43,266 bases of DNA from Polyangia bacterium (GCA_030426845.1 JAUHXR010000033.1:1-43266), one strand, 5' to 3'. Positions 16,924-25,325 are shown, numbered from the stretch's first letter. The notes: generated by a model not told the origin, from the letters alone. Numbers and translations: made by a program.

Positions 16924-18276
16924 TCAGAGCCGCATCAGGAACTCCATGATGCGGTTCTGCGAGCGGGTCGAGAGCGAGTCGAAGCGGTCACGGGACGCCT
17001 GCCCCTCGCCGCCGTGAGCGAGGATCGCCTCGCGCAGGTCCGCGGTGCGGCCGTCGTGGAGGTAGGCGGTCTTGAAGCGGAGGCCCCAGAGCGGGGTGGT
17101 GCGCCAGTGGCCGCCGCGGGCGCGGCCCATGGTCCGGCCGATGGTCGTCCCGCCGTTGTCGGCGAGGGCCGGGCCCATGTCGTGGACGAGGAGGTCCGAG
17201 TAGGCGTGGACCCACTCGCGCTCGAGCTGGGGCACGCGGACGCTCGAGCCGTCGGCGAGCTCCATGTAGTAGCGGTTGGCGGTGCGCATCCGCGGCACGT
17301 GGCAGCTGTCGCAGCCGATGGCGTGGAAGAGCACCCGGCCGCGCGCGCTGTCGCGGGTCGGGCGGAGCCGCGGGGGCGGCGCGAGCAGGGCCTGGAAGTG
17401 GTACAGCGCCATGCTGTCTTCCTGGGTCACGTCGTTCGGGTGATCGAGCGCGACGTCACACTCCGGCGGCAGCTCCCCGCCGTTGACGAGCCCGGTCGGG
17501 GTGCGCTCCTGCGGGAAGAACGGGTTGCTGACACCGAGCTCGATGTTGAACGGATCGGCCGAGAACTGCTCGAGGGTCGCGGTCTGCGCCCGCCAGCCGA
17601 AGCGGCCGACGCGCGAGGCCCCGCGGAGCTGACGCTCCGGCTGCGCGGCGGTCGGGGTGGGCTCGAGCGCCTGCGGCTCGCGACCCCAGTTGGCGAAGCC
17701 GATGATCCCGTCGCGGCCCCAGCCCTCGCGTCGCAGGATCGTGCGGTCCGGGATCGCGTCGAGGAGACCGAAGCCCCACACCGCGGGCGTGTGGCGCTCG
17801 CTCACGACGTTGGCGAAGGCCGGGACGGTCTCCGCGTTGAACGGGCAGGCCGGGAAGCCGTTGTCGCGGATCGAGCGGGCCTGGCGCACCGGGCCGCCGA
17901 ACGTGCGCAGCGCGTTGTAGAGGCCGCCCTGGTCGAGCCCGAAGTGGATGACGTTGAACGACGAGCCGACGCCGTTCGGGTCCGGGCCGCCGGGCCGGCC
18001 GCCGAGGCCGCCGTGGCAGGTCTGGCAGGCGCGCTCGTTGTAGAGCGGCCCGAGGCCCTCCTCGGCGGTGAACTCATGCAGGAAGACGTCTTGACCCACG
18101 TTGAAGAGCGCCTGCAGCTGCGGGGAGAGGCCCGCGAGGGGCTCGCCCGCGTCGGGCTGACGCGGGTGGTGCGCCGCCGCGTGGTCGCCGTCCGGGCCGG
18201 GGACGAGCAGCGGGCTGAGCATCGCGGCGAGGACCGCGACGCCGAGGGTGAGCTTCTTGGTGCCGTTGTTCTTCAT
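16924..18276 (-). CDS. Di-haem oxidoreductase / putative peroxidase (DUF1111, 'thiol oxidoreductase' family)
   Basis: 450 residues with an N-terminal secretion signal (KKLTLGVAVLAAMLSPLLVPG). It has two CxxCH haem c sites: Cys84-Cys87-His88 (CQTCHGG) and Cys322-Cys325-His326 (CDSCHVP). Family hallmarks include RHTPAVWGFGLLDAI, GRFGWRAQTATLEQF, HAYSDLLVHDMG and, near the C-terminus, LWGLRFKTAYLHDGR. It is a periplasmic c-type cytochrome related to MauG/CcpA-type enzymes; the physiological substrate is not known. It begins 3 bp after the stop of the lipoprotein gene, so the two form an operon. A UUCG-loop hairpin follows its stop. Confidence 0.93.
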   Translation of the reverse strand: MKNNGTKKLTLGVAVLAAMLSPLLVPGPDGDHAAAHHPRQPDAGEPLAGLSPQLQALFNVGQDVFLHEFTAEEGLGPLYNERACQTCHGGLGGRPGGPDPNGVGSSFNVIHFGLDQGGLYNALRTFGGPVRQARSIRDNGFPACPFNAETVPAFANVVSERHTPAVWGFGLLDAIPDRTILRREGWGRDGIIGFANWGREPQALEPTPTAAQPERQLRGASRVGRFGWRAQTATLEQFSADPFNIELGVSNPFFPQERTPTGLVNGGELPPECDVALDHPNDVTQEDSMALYHFQALLAPPPRLRPTRDSARGRVLFHAIGCDSCHVPRMRTANRYYMELADGSSVRVPQLEREWVHAYSDLLVHDMGPALADNGGTTIGRTMGRARGGHWRTTPLWGLRFKTAYLHDGRTADLREAILAHGGEGQASRDRFDSLSTRSQNRIMEFLMRL

Positions 18277-18279
18277 GAT

Positions 18280-19299
18280 TCAGAGCCCCCCGCCGCAGAG
18301 GTCGACCGAGCCCGCAGGCCACGGGTCGAGCTGACCGTTGATCCCGTCCTCCTCGATGAGCGTCCCGAAGGAGCGCATGTCGAGGCGCATGGGCCGCGGG
18401 ATCTCCTGCGGGTACATGTTCCCCCACCCGATGAAGGTGGCGTCGCGGTACGCGAGGTACGCGGGCTTCGGGAAGGGCTCGTAGCTCGAGGCCACGCCGA
18501 TGCCCTCGCCGTTCCAGATGGACTCGAGGAACCAATCCCAGCTCATGTACATCTCGTCCGGGAGCCGGGTCTGGGTCCAGTAGTTGTTGAGCTCGTCGGG
18601 CCGGCAGAGGTTGTAGGGGATGATGAGCGCGATCACGCCAGGCGTGCCCATCATGTCCTCCATGCGGTCGTAGTTGAACGTGAAGTGCGCGCTGCCGGAG
18701 CCGTCCGGGTTGCTCTCGAAGAGCGGCGTGCAGAACATCCGCGTGGCGGTGGCCGGGACGGGGAAGTAGGTGCCGGCCGGCGGCCACGGACGCGGCCCGA
18801 TCGGCTCGAAGTCGTAGCGGGTGCCGATGAAGTCGAGGGTCGTCGCGTCGTAGTAGGCGTTCTCCTGATAGCGCCCGATGATCGAGCCCATCATCCACAT
18901 CTGCCAGCGGCCGTCCGACACGGTGGTCGGCTGGGTGTTGAACGCGGTGCTGTCGTCGAAGTCCTTGGAGAAGGTCTGGCGGTACGGGTAGGCGCCCTCG
19001 GTCCAGTTGGCGTAGAGGTCCACGGTGTTGGCCGACTTCGAGTAGTCGATCCGGATGTGGACCTCGCCCTCGAGCCCGCGGAAGCAGAACTCGTTGGGCA
19101 GGCAGAAGCCCTGCGTCATGTCGAACTCGATGCTGCCCTCGTCGGGCGGCGCGTAGACGTAGCGGTCCTCGATCGTCGAGCGACCGTTCGACAGCTCCGG
19201 GACCGACGTCAGCGCGGCCCCGGTCGACCCCACGTCCCCCGGCTCCGCGCACGCCGCGAGCAACAGGCAGCTTCCAAACAGCAGGAGCCCTCTTCGCAT
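18280..19299 (-). CDS. Lipoprotein of unknown function, first gene of the di-haem operon
   Basis: 339 residues from ATG 19299, with a clear lipoprotein signal MRRGLLLFGSCLLLAAC (lipobox LAAC, Cys17). An in-frame ATG at 19320 adds 7 residues; the purine-rich AGAGGGG just before 19299 supports the shorter form. The mature protein is rich in aromatic residues and Asp/Tyr (EFDMTQGFCLPNEFCF, MYMSWDWFLESIWNGEGIG) and has scattered Cys. I recognise no domain. It precedes the DUF1111 cytochrome with only 3 bp between, so it is probably a partner or exported substrate-binding component. The divergent gene is an enhancer-binding-protein-like regulator. Confidence 0.75.
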   Translation of the reverse strand: MRRGLLLFGSCLLLAACAEPGDVGSTGAALTSVPELSNGRSTIEDRYVYAPPDEGSIEFDMTQGFCLPNEFCFRGLEGEVHIRIDYSKSANTVDLYANWTEGAYPYRQTFSKDFDDSTAFNTQPTTVSDGRWQMWMMGSIIGRYQENAYYDATTLDFIGTRYDFEPIGPRPWPPAGTYFPVPATATRMFCTPLFESNPDGSGSAHFTFNYDRMEDMMGTPGVIALIIPYNLCRPDELNNYWTQTRLPDEMYMSWDWFLESIWNGEGIGVASSYEPFPKPAYLAYRDATFIGWGNMYPQEIPRPMRLDMRSFGTLIEEDGINGQLDPWPAGSVDLCGGGL

Positions 19300-19416
19300 C
19301 CTCGTCGTCCCCTCTCTCATGCGCCGACCCCTCAGCGCGTGTGGAAGACTTCCTTACAAGAGTCGATCCAGGCCGGGATCGAGCGTGAGATCAAGAATCC
19401 GCCCAGGGTGCGGCTG

Positions 19417-19442
19417 TTTGATTTCCATCAATCGTTTGATTT
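19417..19442. promoter_or_regulatory. AT-rich candidate operator between regulator and di-haem operon
   Basis: In the roughly 160-bp divergent spacer there is a conspicuous AT-rich island. TTTGATTT occurs twice, at 19417-19424 and 19435-19442, 18 bp apart. The first copy is part of the inverted repeat TTGAT-TTCC-ATCAA (19418-19431). A second small palindrome, GGAAG-A-CTTCC, lies at 19343-19353. These are plausible binding sites for the adjacent regulator. I could not find a convincing sigma-54 -24/-12 element for the minus-strand operon. Confidence 0.4.
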
Positions 19443-19459
19443 GCTACAGTCCGTGTTCG

Positions 19460-20854
19460 ATGACGCCGGGCCGAGGATCGCTGGGGACGATCGCGATCAT
19501 CGGCGCCGAGCCGACGGGCTCGGGCATCCGGCAGCGCCTGGTCGAGCGGGGCTACGACGTGGTGATGGAGGGCGCCGCGCCGGTCCCGAGCGAGCGCGCC
19601 CTCGAGGCGGATCTGTTCCTCGCGTGCGTCCCGATGCCCGGTCAGTCGGTGGCCGAGCTGCGCTCACGCATCCGGGCTGCGGGCTCGGAAGCCCCCGTGA
19701 TCGCTATTGGATCGAGCGACGACCTCGGCGCCGAGGAGTCGATCGAGGCGGTCTTCGACACGGTCCCCGACCCGATGCAGAACCCACACCGGCTGCTCGG
19801 CGCGGTCGGCTACGCGCTCGGCGCCCGCCAGGAGGATCGCGAGCTCGACTACCTGCGCAACCGCGAGACCGCGGACGCGGCCCAGATGGTGGGCCGTGAT
19901 CCCTCGATGCGGCCGGTGTTGCATTTCATACAGCAGCTCGCGCGCCGCAGCGCGATGGGCGTGGCCCCGACGATCCTGCTCCTCGGCGAGACCGGGACGG
20001 GCAAGGGCCTGCTCGCCAAGATGATCCACCAGGCCGGCGTCCGGCGGAACCGCCCCTTCGTCCAGGTCAACTGCGCCGCCATCCCCGACACCCTCGTGGA
20101 GAGCGAGCTGTTCGGACACGAGAAAGGCGCGTTCACGGACGCGCGGCGCACCCGGGTGGGGCTCTTCGAGACCGCCGACGGGGGCACGCTGTTCCTGGAC
20201 GAGATAGGCTCGTTTCCCCTCCACTTGCAACCCAAGCTGCTGACGGCCCTCGAAGACAAGCGGATCCGGCGGGTCGGCGGCGAGGAGGCGGTGGAGGTGG
20301 ACGTCCAGGTGATCGCGGCCAGCCAGCCCCGGCTGCGTCAGATGGTGAAGGAGGGCCTGTTCCGCCAGGACCTCTTCCACCGCCTCAACGTCGCGTCGGT
20401 CTCGCTCCCGCCGCTGCGCGACCGAGGCGACGACCGCAAGCGGCTCGCCGAGCGCTTCGTGAGCGAGTTCTGCGTGGAGTACGGCCTGCCGCGCAAGACG
20501 CTCTCGGACGACGCGCTGAAGTTCATCCAGCGCTACCACTGGCCGGGCAACGTGCGGGAGCTGCGCAACCAGATCGAGCGCATCGTCCTGCTCTCGGACG
20601 AGCCGACCATCCAGGGCTGGCAGTTCGAGCGCTCGAGCGGCGAGTTCCTCCGGGTCGACCTGCAGCAGCAGGAGTCGGGCATGCAGATCAAGCTGCCCAG
20701 CCACGGCATCTCGCTCGTCGAGGTCGAGAAGGAGCTCATCAAGCGCGCGCTCGAGCTCAACGAGGGCAACGTCAGCGCGACCGCGCGCTACCTCGGGATC
20801 AGCCGGCAGACGCTGATCTACCGGCTCAAGAAGCACGACCTCGCCGCCGAGTGA
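19460..20854 (+). CDS. Sigma-54-type enhancer-binding regulator with degenerate receiver domain
   Basis: 464 residues from ATG 19460. Residues 9-120 resemble a receiver domain in length and pattern, but the phospho-Asp position in [11 protein letters not shown] is Cys56 and the conserved Lys position in VPDP is Asp104, so normal phosphorylation is not expected. The AAA+ domain follows: Walker A GETGTGKG 176-183, GAFTDA 223-228 (the sigma-54 contact loop, with Asp for the second Gly), Walker B LFLDEIG 244-250, LFHRLNV, and [10 protein letters not shown] Fis-type HTH ends it ([22 protein letters not shown]). It is divergent from the lipoprotein/di-haem operon and is a natural candidate for its regulator. 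Frame upstream of 19460 is non-coding in character. Confidence 0.88.
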   Translation: MTPGRGSLGTIAIIGAEPTGSGIRQRLVERGYDVVMEGAAPVPSERALEADLFLACVPMPGQSVAELRSRIRAAGSEAPVIAIGSSDDLGAEESIEAVFDTVPDPMQNPHRLLGAVGYALGARQEDRELDYLRNRETADAAQMVGRDPSMRPVLHFIQQLARRSAMGVAPTILLLGETGTGKGLLAKMIHQAGVRRNRPFVQVNCAAIPDTLVESELFGHEKGAFTDARRTRVGLFETADGGTLFLDEIGSFPLHLQPKLLTALEDKRIRRVGGEEAVEVDVQVIAASQPRLRQMVKEGLFRQDLFHRLNVASVSLPPLRDRGDDRKRLAERFVSEFCVEYGLPRKTLSDDALKFIQRYHWPGNVRELRNQIERIVLLSDEPTIQGWQFERSSGEFLRVDLQQQESGMQIKLPSHGISLVEVEKELIKRALELNEGNVSATARYLGISRQTLIYRLKKHDLAAE

Positions 20855-20884
20855 TCCGGCGGGCGAGCGGCGCAGAGAGCCGCC

Positions 20885-21907
20885 TCAGCGGCCGGCGACC
20901 ACCCGACAGGCGCGCTCGTCGCCGAGCTCGCACGCCCGGGTGAAGAGCTCGCGCGCCCGCGCCCGATCGCGCGCGACCCCGACCCCGCTCGCGTAGCTCG
21001 CCGCGAGGTTGAAGCAGCCGAGCGACGAGCCCGCCTCGCACGCCTGGGTGAAGAAGCCGCTCGCCCGACCGTGATCCTGCGGCACCCCGCGCGCGGTGCT
21101 GTAGAGCGACCCGAGGCTGGCGCAGGCGTCGCCCTGGTGCGCCTCGCAGGCCACCTCGTAGCGCGCCCGGGCAGCCTCGTAGTCGCGGGCGACGCCGCGG
21201 CCCTCCTCGAGCATCCGCCCCTGACCGAGGCAGGCGAGGGTCATCCCCTCGTCGCAGGCCTGTCCGAAGAGCCCCGCCGCGCGCGCCGCCTCGGCCGGCT
21301 CGTGCTCGAGCGCGAGCGCGAGGTTGTAGCAGGCCCGCGGGTCCTCCCCCGCGCAGCCGCGCTCGAAGAACGCCCGCGCGCGCGCCGCGTCGGCCTCGCC
21401 GCCGATGCCCTGCGACAGCATCAGCCCGAGGTTGTTGCAGGCCGCGACCACGTCGGCCTCGCAGGCGCTCGTGAAGAGCGCGCGGGCCCGGGCCTGGTCC
21501 GGCGGGAGGTCGCCCACCGGCCGCGCGATCACGACGGCGAGGTTGTAGCACCCGAAGCTGTCCCCCGCGTCGCAGGCCCGCTCGAAGAGCGCCATCGCGC
21601 GCGCCGGGTTGGTGGTGACGCCGCGCCCCGCGTAGTAGCTGGCGCCGAGCGCGGTGCAGCCTCGCGGCTCGCCGCCCTCGCACGCGCGCTCGTAGAGTGC
21701 GTTGGCCGCGGGCACGTCGGGGGCGCCCGCCTCCCCCGTCTCCGCGGCGCGGCCCGCCTCGAGGCAGGCGGCCGCGTCCCCGGCCTCACACGCCGCCGTC
21801 CGGTCGCCGTCGGCCACCGGCTCCTCGGCGTCGGTAGCCGACGCGCCGCAGGCCGACAGGAGGAGGAGCGCGAGCGCGGCGCGCGGACCGGAGGCGGTGG
21901 ATCGCAC
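20885..21907 (-). CDS. Cys-rich Sel1-repeat lipoprotein
   Basis: 340 residues from GTG 21907. The signal VRSTASGPRAALALLLLSAC has a lipobox (LSAC, Cys20). The mature part is a run of about nine Sel1-like repeats, each with a C-x7-C pair (CEAGDAAAC, CEGGEPRGC, CDAGDSFGC and so on to CELGDERAC), typically followed by G-x-x-Y-x-x-G-x-G-V and A-x-x-L-F. Spacing matches Hcp-like cysteine-rich Sel1 proteins, in which each pair forms a disulphide that staples the helix pair. It is therefore probably a periplasmic or surface helical solenoid for protein binding. The gene is last in a four-gene minus-strand cluster, 35 bp after the hydrolase, and convergent with the regulator. Confidence 0.85.
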   Translation of the reverse strand: MRSTASGPRAALALLLLSACGASATDAEEPVADGDRTAACEAGDAAACLEAGRAAETGEAGAPDVPAANALYERACEGGEPRGCTALGASYYAGRGVTTNPARAMALFERACDAGDSFGCYNLAVVIARPVGDLPPDQARARALFTSACEADVVAACNNLGLMLSQGIGGEADAARARAFFERGCAGEDPRACYNLALALEHEPAEAARAAGLFGQACDEGMTLACLGQGRMLEEGRGVARDYEAARARYEVACEAHQGDACASLGSLYSTARGVPQDHGRASGFFTQACEAGSSLGCFNLAASYASGVGVARDRARARELFTRACELGDERACRVVAGR

Positions 21908-21942
21908 GCGGGCGAGCTTACCCGATCGCGAACGAGTCGGGC

Positions 21943-22899
21943 TCAGCCGTCGGCGCGGCGGCCGTCGGCGCGACGCGCGTGCTCGACGATGTGGCCGACG
22001 AGCGTCGGCCAGGCGCCGTGGGGCAGGTCGTGGCCCATGCCCTCGATCAGCTCGAGGCGCGCCCCCTCGATCGCGGCCGCGGTCATGCGCCCACCGACCG
22101 GCCGGATCAGGGGATCGACCGTGCCGTGCAGCACGAGGGTCGGCGTCTTCACGAAGCGGAGCCGCGGGGTGCGGTCGCCGCTGGCGCCGATCGCGGCGAA
22201 CTGCCGCAGCACGCCCACCGGGTAGGAGCCACGATCCCACGCGCGGCCCGCCGTCTCACGGAGCGCGTCGAGGTCCTTCTCGAACCCGGTCGAGCCGACG
22301 GTCGTCCAGAAGCGCACCGCGTTCTGCATCGCCTCGTCGCGCGTGCGCGGCGGCTTGCTGAACAGCGCGCGCATCGCCTTGGGCTCGCTGATGTAGACCC
22401 CCGTCTGGCCGGTGCTGCTCATCATCGAGGTCAGCGAGCGCAGGCGCTGGGGATGAGTGATCGCGAGGGTCTGGGCGATCATCCCGCCCATCGAGATCCC
22501 CACGACGTGGGCGTCCTCGATGTCGAGCGCGTCGAGGAGGAGCGCGGTGTCCTCGGCCATGTCCTCGAGCGCGTAGGGCGCGTGGGACCGCATGCCGAGC
22601 ATCGCCTGGAACATCGTCCGGCCGGCCGACGGGACGGGCAGGTGCTCGAGCCTCGTCGATCGGCCGACCTCACGGTTGTCGAACCGGATAACCCGGTAGC
22701 CCGCCTCGACGAGACGGTCACGGAAGCCGTCCGGCCAGTGCACGAGCTGACCGCCGATGCCCATGATCAGGACGAGCGGCGGACCCTCGCCCACGTCCTC
22801 GACGCAGAGCGTCAGGCCGTTGGCCAGGCGTACGAGCCGCTCGGCCGATGGCTCAGCGGTAGGTGAAGCGGATCTCGTAGTCGCAGAGCTGGTAGACAT
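21943..22899 (-). CDS. Alpha/beta-hydrolase fold protein
   Basis: 318 residues from ATG 22899, with GAAGAGGGTG just upstream as a likely ribosome-binding site. Landmarks are the oxyanion strand VLIMGIGGQ, FDNREVGRS, the nucleophile elbow GISMGGM (Ser136), Asp in HGTVDPLI and His in GMGHDLPHG, giving a complete Ser-Asp-His triad. The family includes esterases, lipases and peptidases, and the substrate cannot be read from sequence. The start lies 47 bp inside the 3' end of the FHA gene, suggesting coupling. It resembles the hydrolase at 37452-38273, with the same G-x-SMGGMIAQ-x-LAI block, so the two are probably distant paralogues. Confidence 0.88.
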   Translation of the reverse strand: MSTSSATTRSASPTAEPSAERLVRLANGLTLCVEDVGEGPPLVLIMGIGGQLVHWPDGFRDRLVEAGYRVIRFDNREVGRSTRLEHLPVPSAGRTMFQAMLGMRSHAPYALEDMAEDTALLLDALDIEDAHVVGISMGGMIAQTLAITHPQRLRSLTSMMSSTGQTGVYISEPKAMRALFSKPPRTRDEAMQNAVRFWTTVGSTGFEKDLDALRETAGRAWDRGSYPVGVLRQFAAIGASGDRTPRLRFVKTPTLVLHGTVDPLIRPVGGRMTAAAIEGARLELIEGMGHDLPHGAWPTLVGHIVEHARRADGRRADG

Positions 22900-23677
22900 C
22901 ACCCTCTTCGACGCGCTTGCTGTCGATCTTGCGCCCCTGGAACTCCACCCCGTTCGTGGAGCCGAGGTCCTTCAAGTACCAGCTCCCGTTTTGCCAGATC
23001 ACCGCCGCGTGGCGCCGGGAGATGTTGCCGTCCTTGATGGGCAGGTCAGCCGTCTTGGTGCCGCGGCCGATGATGAACTCTTCCTTGGCCACGGGGAACT
23101 TCTGCCCGTTGAAGATCACGTAGAGGGGCATCATGCCCGCGCCGGGCTGAGCGACCGGGGCGTGGCTGGGGGCGCCGCCGCCCGGGAGCGGCGGGGGAGC
23201 GCCGGGGTGGCCCGAGGGCGGACCACCGAATCCGGGCGGGGGCTGGTAGGGCGCGGGCTGGGGCATCGGCGCCGGCGAGTGCGAGCCGTAGGCGGGCGGG
23301 CGCTGGGTCGGCGGCGGTGGGTACGACGACGGGCGCTGCTGCTGCGGGGGCGGGTAGCCGCCGTAGCCAGGGTTGGGCGGCGGCGGGTAGCCTCCACCCG
23401 GCGCGGGCGCGGCGTAGCCTCCGCCCCCGTAGCCCTGGTGGGCGGGCGGCGGCGCCGAAGGGATCGCCGGCTGGCCGCCGGGGCCCGCCGGTCTCGAGGC
23501 GCCGGGCCCGGGCGTTCGCACCCCGTAGTTCCGCGAGCGCGCGTACTGCCGCATCGCCTCGTTGATGAGGTAGTCGACCGAGCACTCCAGCTCGCCGCTC
23601 ATCTGCTCGAAGATCTCCCACAGGTAGTCCCGACACTGGAACTGGCGCAGGGTCTTCTTGTTCTGGTCGTGGTTCAT
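22853..23677 (-). CDS. FHA-domain protein with small N-terminal helical domain and Pro-rich linker
   Basis: 274 residues in three parts. Residues 1-50 are a charged helical segment (QCRDYLWEIFEQMSGELECSVDYLINEAMRQYARSR) reminiscent of ribbon-helix-helix proteins; that resemblance is weak. Residues 55-180 are a Pro/Gly/Ala linker. Residues 184-274 are a forkhead-associated domain with Gly204-Arg205 (FIIGRG), Ser220-x-x-His223 (NISRRHAAV) and DLGSTNGVEF, the residues that contact phosphothreonine. FHA domains bind phosphothreonine peptides made by Hanks-type kinases. It sits 33 bp downstream of the lipoprotein gene at 23711 and overlaps the hydrolase start. Confidence 0.9.
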   Translation of the reverse strand: MNHDQNKKTLRQFQCRDYLWEIFEQMSGELECSVDYLINEAMRQYARSRNYGVRTPGPGASRPAGPGGQPAIPSAPPPAHQGYGGGGYAAPAPGGGYPPPPNPGYGGYPPPQQQRPSSYPPPPTQRPPAYGSHSPAPMPQPAPYQPPPGFGGPPSGHPGAPPPLPGGGAPSHAPVAQPGAGMMPLYVIFNGQKFPVAKEEFIIGRGTKTADLPIKDGNISRRHAAVIWQNGSWYLKDLGSTNGVEFQGRKIDSKRVEEGDVYQLCDYEIRFTYR

Positions 23678-23710
23678 CGCCGTGAATCGGAGCCCGCGCC
23701 CCGCCTCGTG

Positions 23711-25285
23711 CTACTCGGAGCCGCCCTCGGACTCGCCGCCCTCGGAGTCACCGCCGGCCGCCTCACCCTCCGCGGCCTCCGGCGCAGACTCGCCCTCGGT
23801 GGGGTGCAGCCGCTCCTGCACCGCGTTCGCGACCGCGTCGGCGACCTTGCCGACGGTGTCCTGCTCCTCCCAGTGCTCGCCGTTGGTCGCGGCCGAGTCG
23901 GAGGCGAGCGCGCGGATCCGGGCGATGTCGCCGTCCTCGGCGCGGCGCTCCCAGTAGTAGAGCGCGATCACCCGGCGGTACCACTCGGACGCGCGGAGCT
24001 GCGCGTTCATCAGGTCGGCCGGGGGCGGGCGGAGCTGGCTGAGGCGCTCGCCGTAGCCGTAGAGCTCCTCGCGGGCGTAGGCCTCGGCGTCGAGGCTCGT
24101 CAGGAACTGCTGCACGACGTCGTTGCCGCCGAGGGTCAGGATGAGCGACCCGACGCGCCAGCGGACGCGCCAGTCCTCGGTCTCGTTGAACGTCGGCCAG
24201 AGGCGGGTGACCGCGCTCGCAGCCCGCGAGTCGGCGATGCGATCGAAGGCGTAGTCGCGGACCTCGATGGCGGTCTCGGCGTTGAGCGCCATGTCGAGGA
24301 GCGGGTCGACCTGGTCGGGCCGGACGCCGCCCTCCATCGCCTGGAGCGCCTTGGTGCGGCGGCTCTGCACCGCCTCGGCCCCGACCCCCTCCACCGCGGT
24401 GGCGCGGGCGATCTCGAGGAGGCGGTCCTGGACGGCCCGCTGGTCGTTCAGGTGCTTCATCGCCGGCAGCGCGCCGAGCGTGATGAAGTTCTCCCGGTTG
24501 AGCGCGGCCGCGATCTCGATGCGGTTCTCCTCGACCTCGCGGTTCTGCGAGCGGAGCTGCTCGCGCAGGCTCGTCTTGAGCCAGTCGAGGTACTCGGCCC
24601 CCTCCATCTCACGCTCGATCTCGACGAGGCGCTCCGCCGCGCGGTCCTTCGTCTCGTCGTCGCCCAGCGTGCTGATCAGCTCGGCGAGCTTCACCAGCGC
24701 CTGCTGCGGCAGCCGAGCGTTGAGAGCGCCGACGAGCCGGGACGCCGCCGGAGCGCCGAGCTGACGCACGACCTGCTCGGCGCTGTAGTTGCCCGCGAGG
24801 CTGCGGCCGTTGAAGTCGACGGTGAACCAGTCGACCACCGCGTCGGTGAGCTCGGTGCGGTGCTGCTCGCCCGCGTAGGGGATGAGCAAGAAGGCCGCGT
24901 CCTTGGCCCGGACCTGCCGCGCCGGGACCCCCTCGCTGTCCTCGCCGCCCGCCTGCTCGACGTCGCCGCCGCGCATCATCTCGATGAGCCCGGGGACCAT
25001 CTGGCCGACGACGCGGGTGCGGGTCTCCTCGTCGAGTCGACGGACCGCGGCCTGGAGCTCCGAGACCCCGTCGACGTCCTCGCGCGGCTCCATCCGGACG
25101 AGGGCTAGGCCCGCGTAGACGCGAAGATCGTCCTCATACTTGTCAGCGAGGAGGACAGCGACGATCTTCCCTGGGCCCTTGATGGTGCCCATCCAGTAGT
25201 CGATGTCGTCGTTCGTGACCTTGCAGCCGGACGCGAGCGCCAAACACAGACAGGCGCCGAGGATGGGTCGTACAATCCGTCGCAT
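23711..25285 (-). CDS. Lipoprotein with HEAT-like helical repeats
   Basis: 524 residues from ATG 25285. The N-terminus MRRIVRPILGACLCLALASGC carries a lipobox (LASGC, Cys21). The rest is strongly helical and Leu/Ala/Arg-rich (DDLRVYAGLALVRMEP, RVRWRVGSLILTLGGNDVV), compatible with HEAT/ARM-type repeats, but no exact family is recognised. It ends in an acidic Glu/Gly/Ser tail. A longer in-frame start at 25321 is rejected because it lacks a signal sequence and overlaps the likely promoter. It is first of the four-gene minus-strand cluster with the FHA protein, hydrolase and Sel1 lipoprotein, and divergent from ftsK. Confidence 0.75.
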   Translation of the reverse strand: MRRIVRPILGACLCLALASGCKVTNDDIDYWMGTIKGPGKIVAVLLADKYEDDLRVYAGLALVRMEPREDVDGVSELQAAVRRLDEETRTRVVGQMVPGLIEMMRGGDVEQAGGEDSEGVPARQVRAKDAAFLLIPYAGEQHRTELTDAVVDWFTVDFNGRSLAGNYSAEQVVRQLGAPAASRLVGALNARLPQQALVKLAELISTLGDDETKDRAAERLVEIEREMEGAEYLDWLKTSLREQLRSQNREVEENRIEIAAALNRENFITLGALPAMKHLNDQRAVQDRLLEIARATAVEGVGAEAVQSRRTKALQAMEGGVRPDQVDPLLDMALNAETAIEVRDYAFDRIADSRAASAVTRLWPTFNETEDWRVRWRVGSLILTLGGNDVVQQFLTSLDAEAYAREELYGYGERLSQLRPPPADLMNAQLRASEWYRRVIALYYWERRAEDGDIARIRALASDSAATNGEHWEEQDTVGKVADAVANAVQERLHPTEGESAPEAAEGEAAGGDSEGGESEGGSE

Positions 25286-25297
25286 GGGCGGGGTCCG

Positions 25298-25325
25298 ATA
25301 GTAGAGGAATCCGCGTCCCAATCAA
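25298..25325 (-). promoter_or_regulatory. Candidate sigma-70-type promoter for the lipoprotein-FHA cluster
   Basis: On the minus strand TTGATT (25325-25320) is followed after 16 bp by TACTAT (25303-25298), a reasonable -35/-10 pair. It would start transcription only a few bases before ATG 25285, implying a nearly leaderless message. That short leader is a reason for caution. Confidence 0.3.

Noticed and set aside
17014-19899. A 961-residue open frame on the plus strand across the lipoprotein/di-haem operon
   Set aside because: It is antisense to two genes with clear motifs (two CxxCH sites, a lipobox) and shows only antisense-type composition.
20126-20143. GAFTDA instead of GAFTGA as evidence of an inactive sigma-54 activator
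   Set aside because: An Asp at this position occurs in a number of working Fis-type activators, and the Walker A and B motifs are intact; it is noted but not taken as loss of function.
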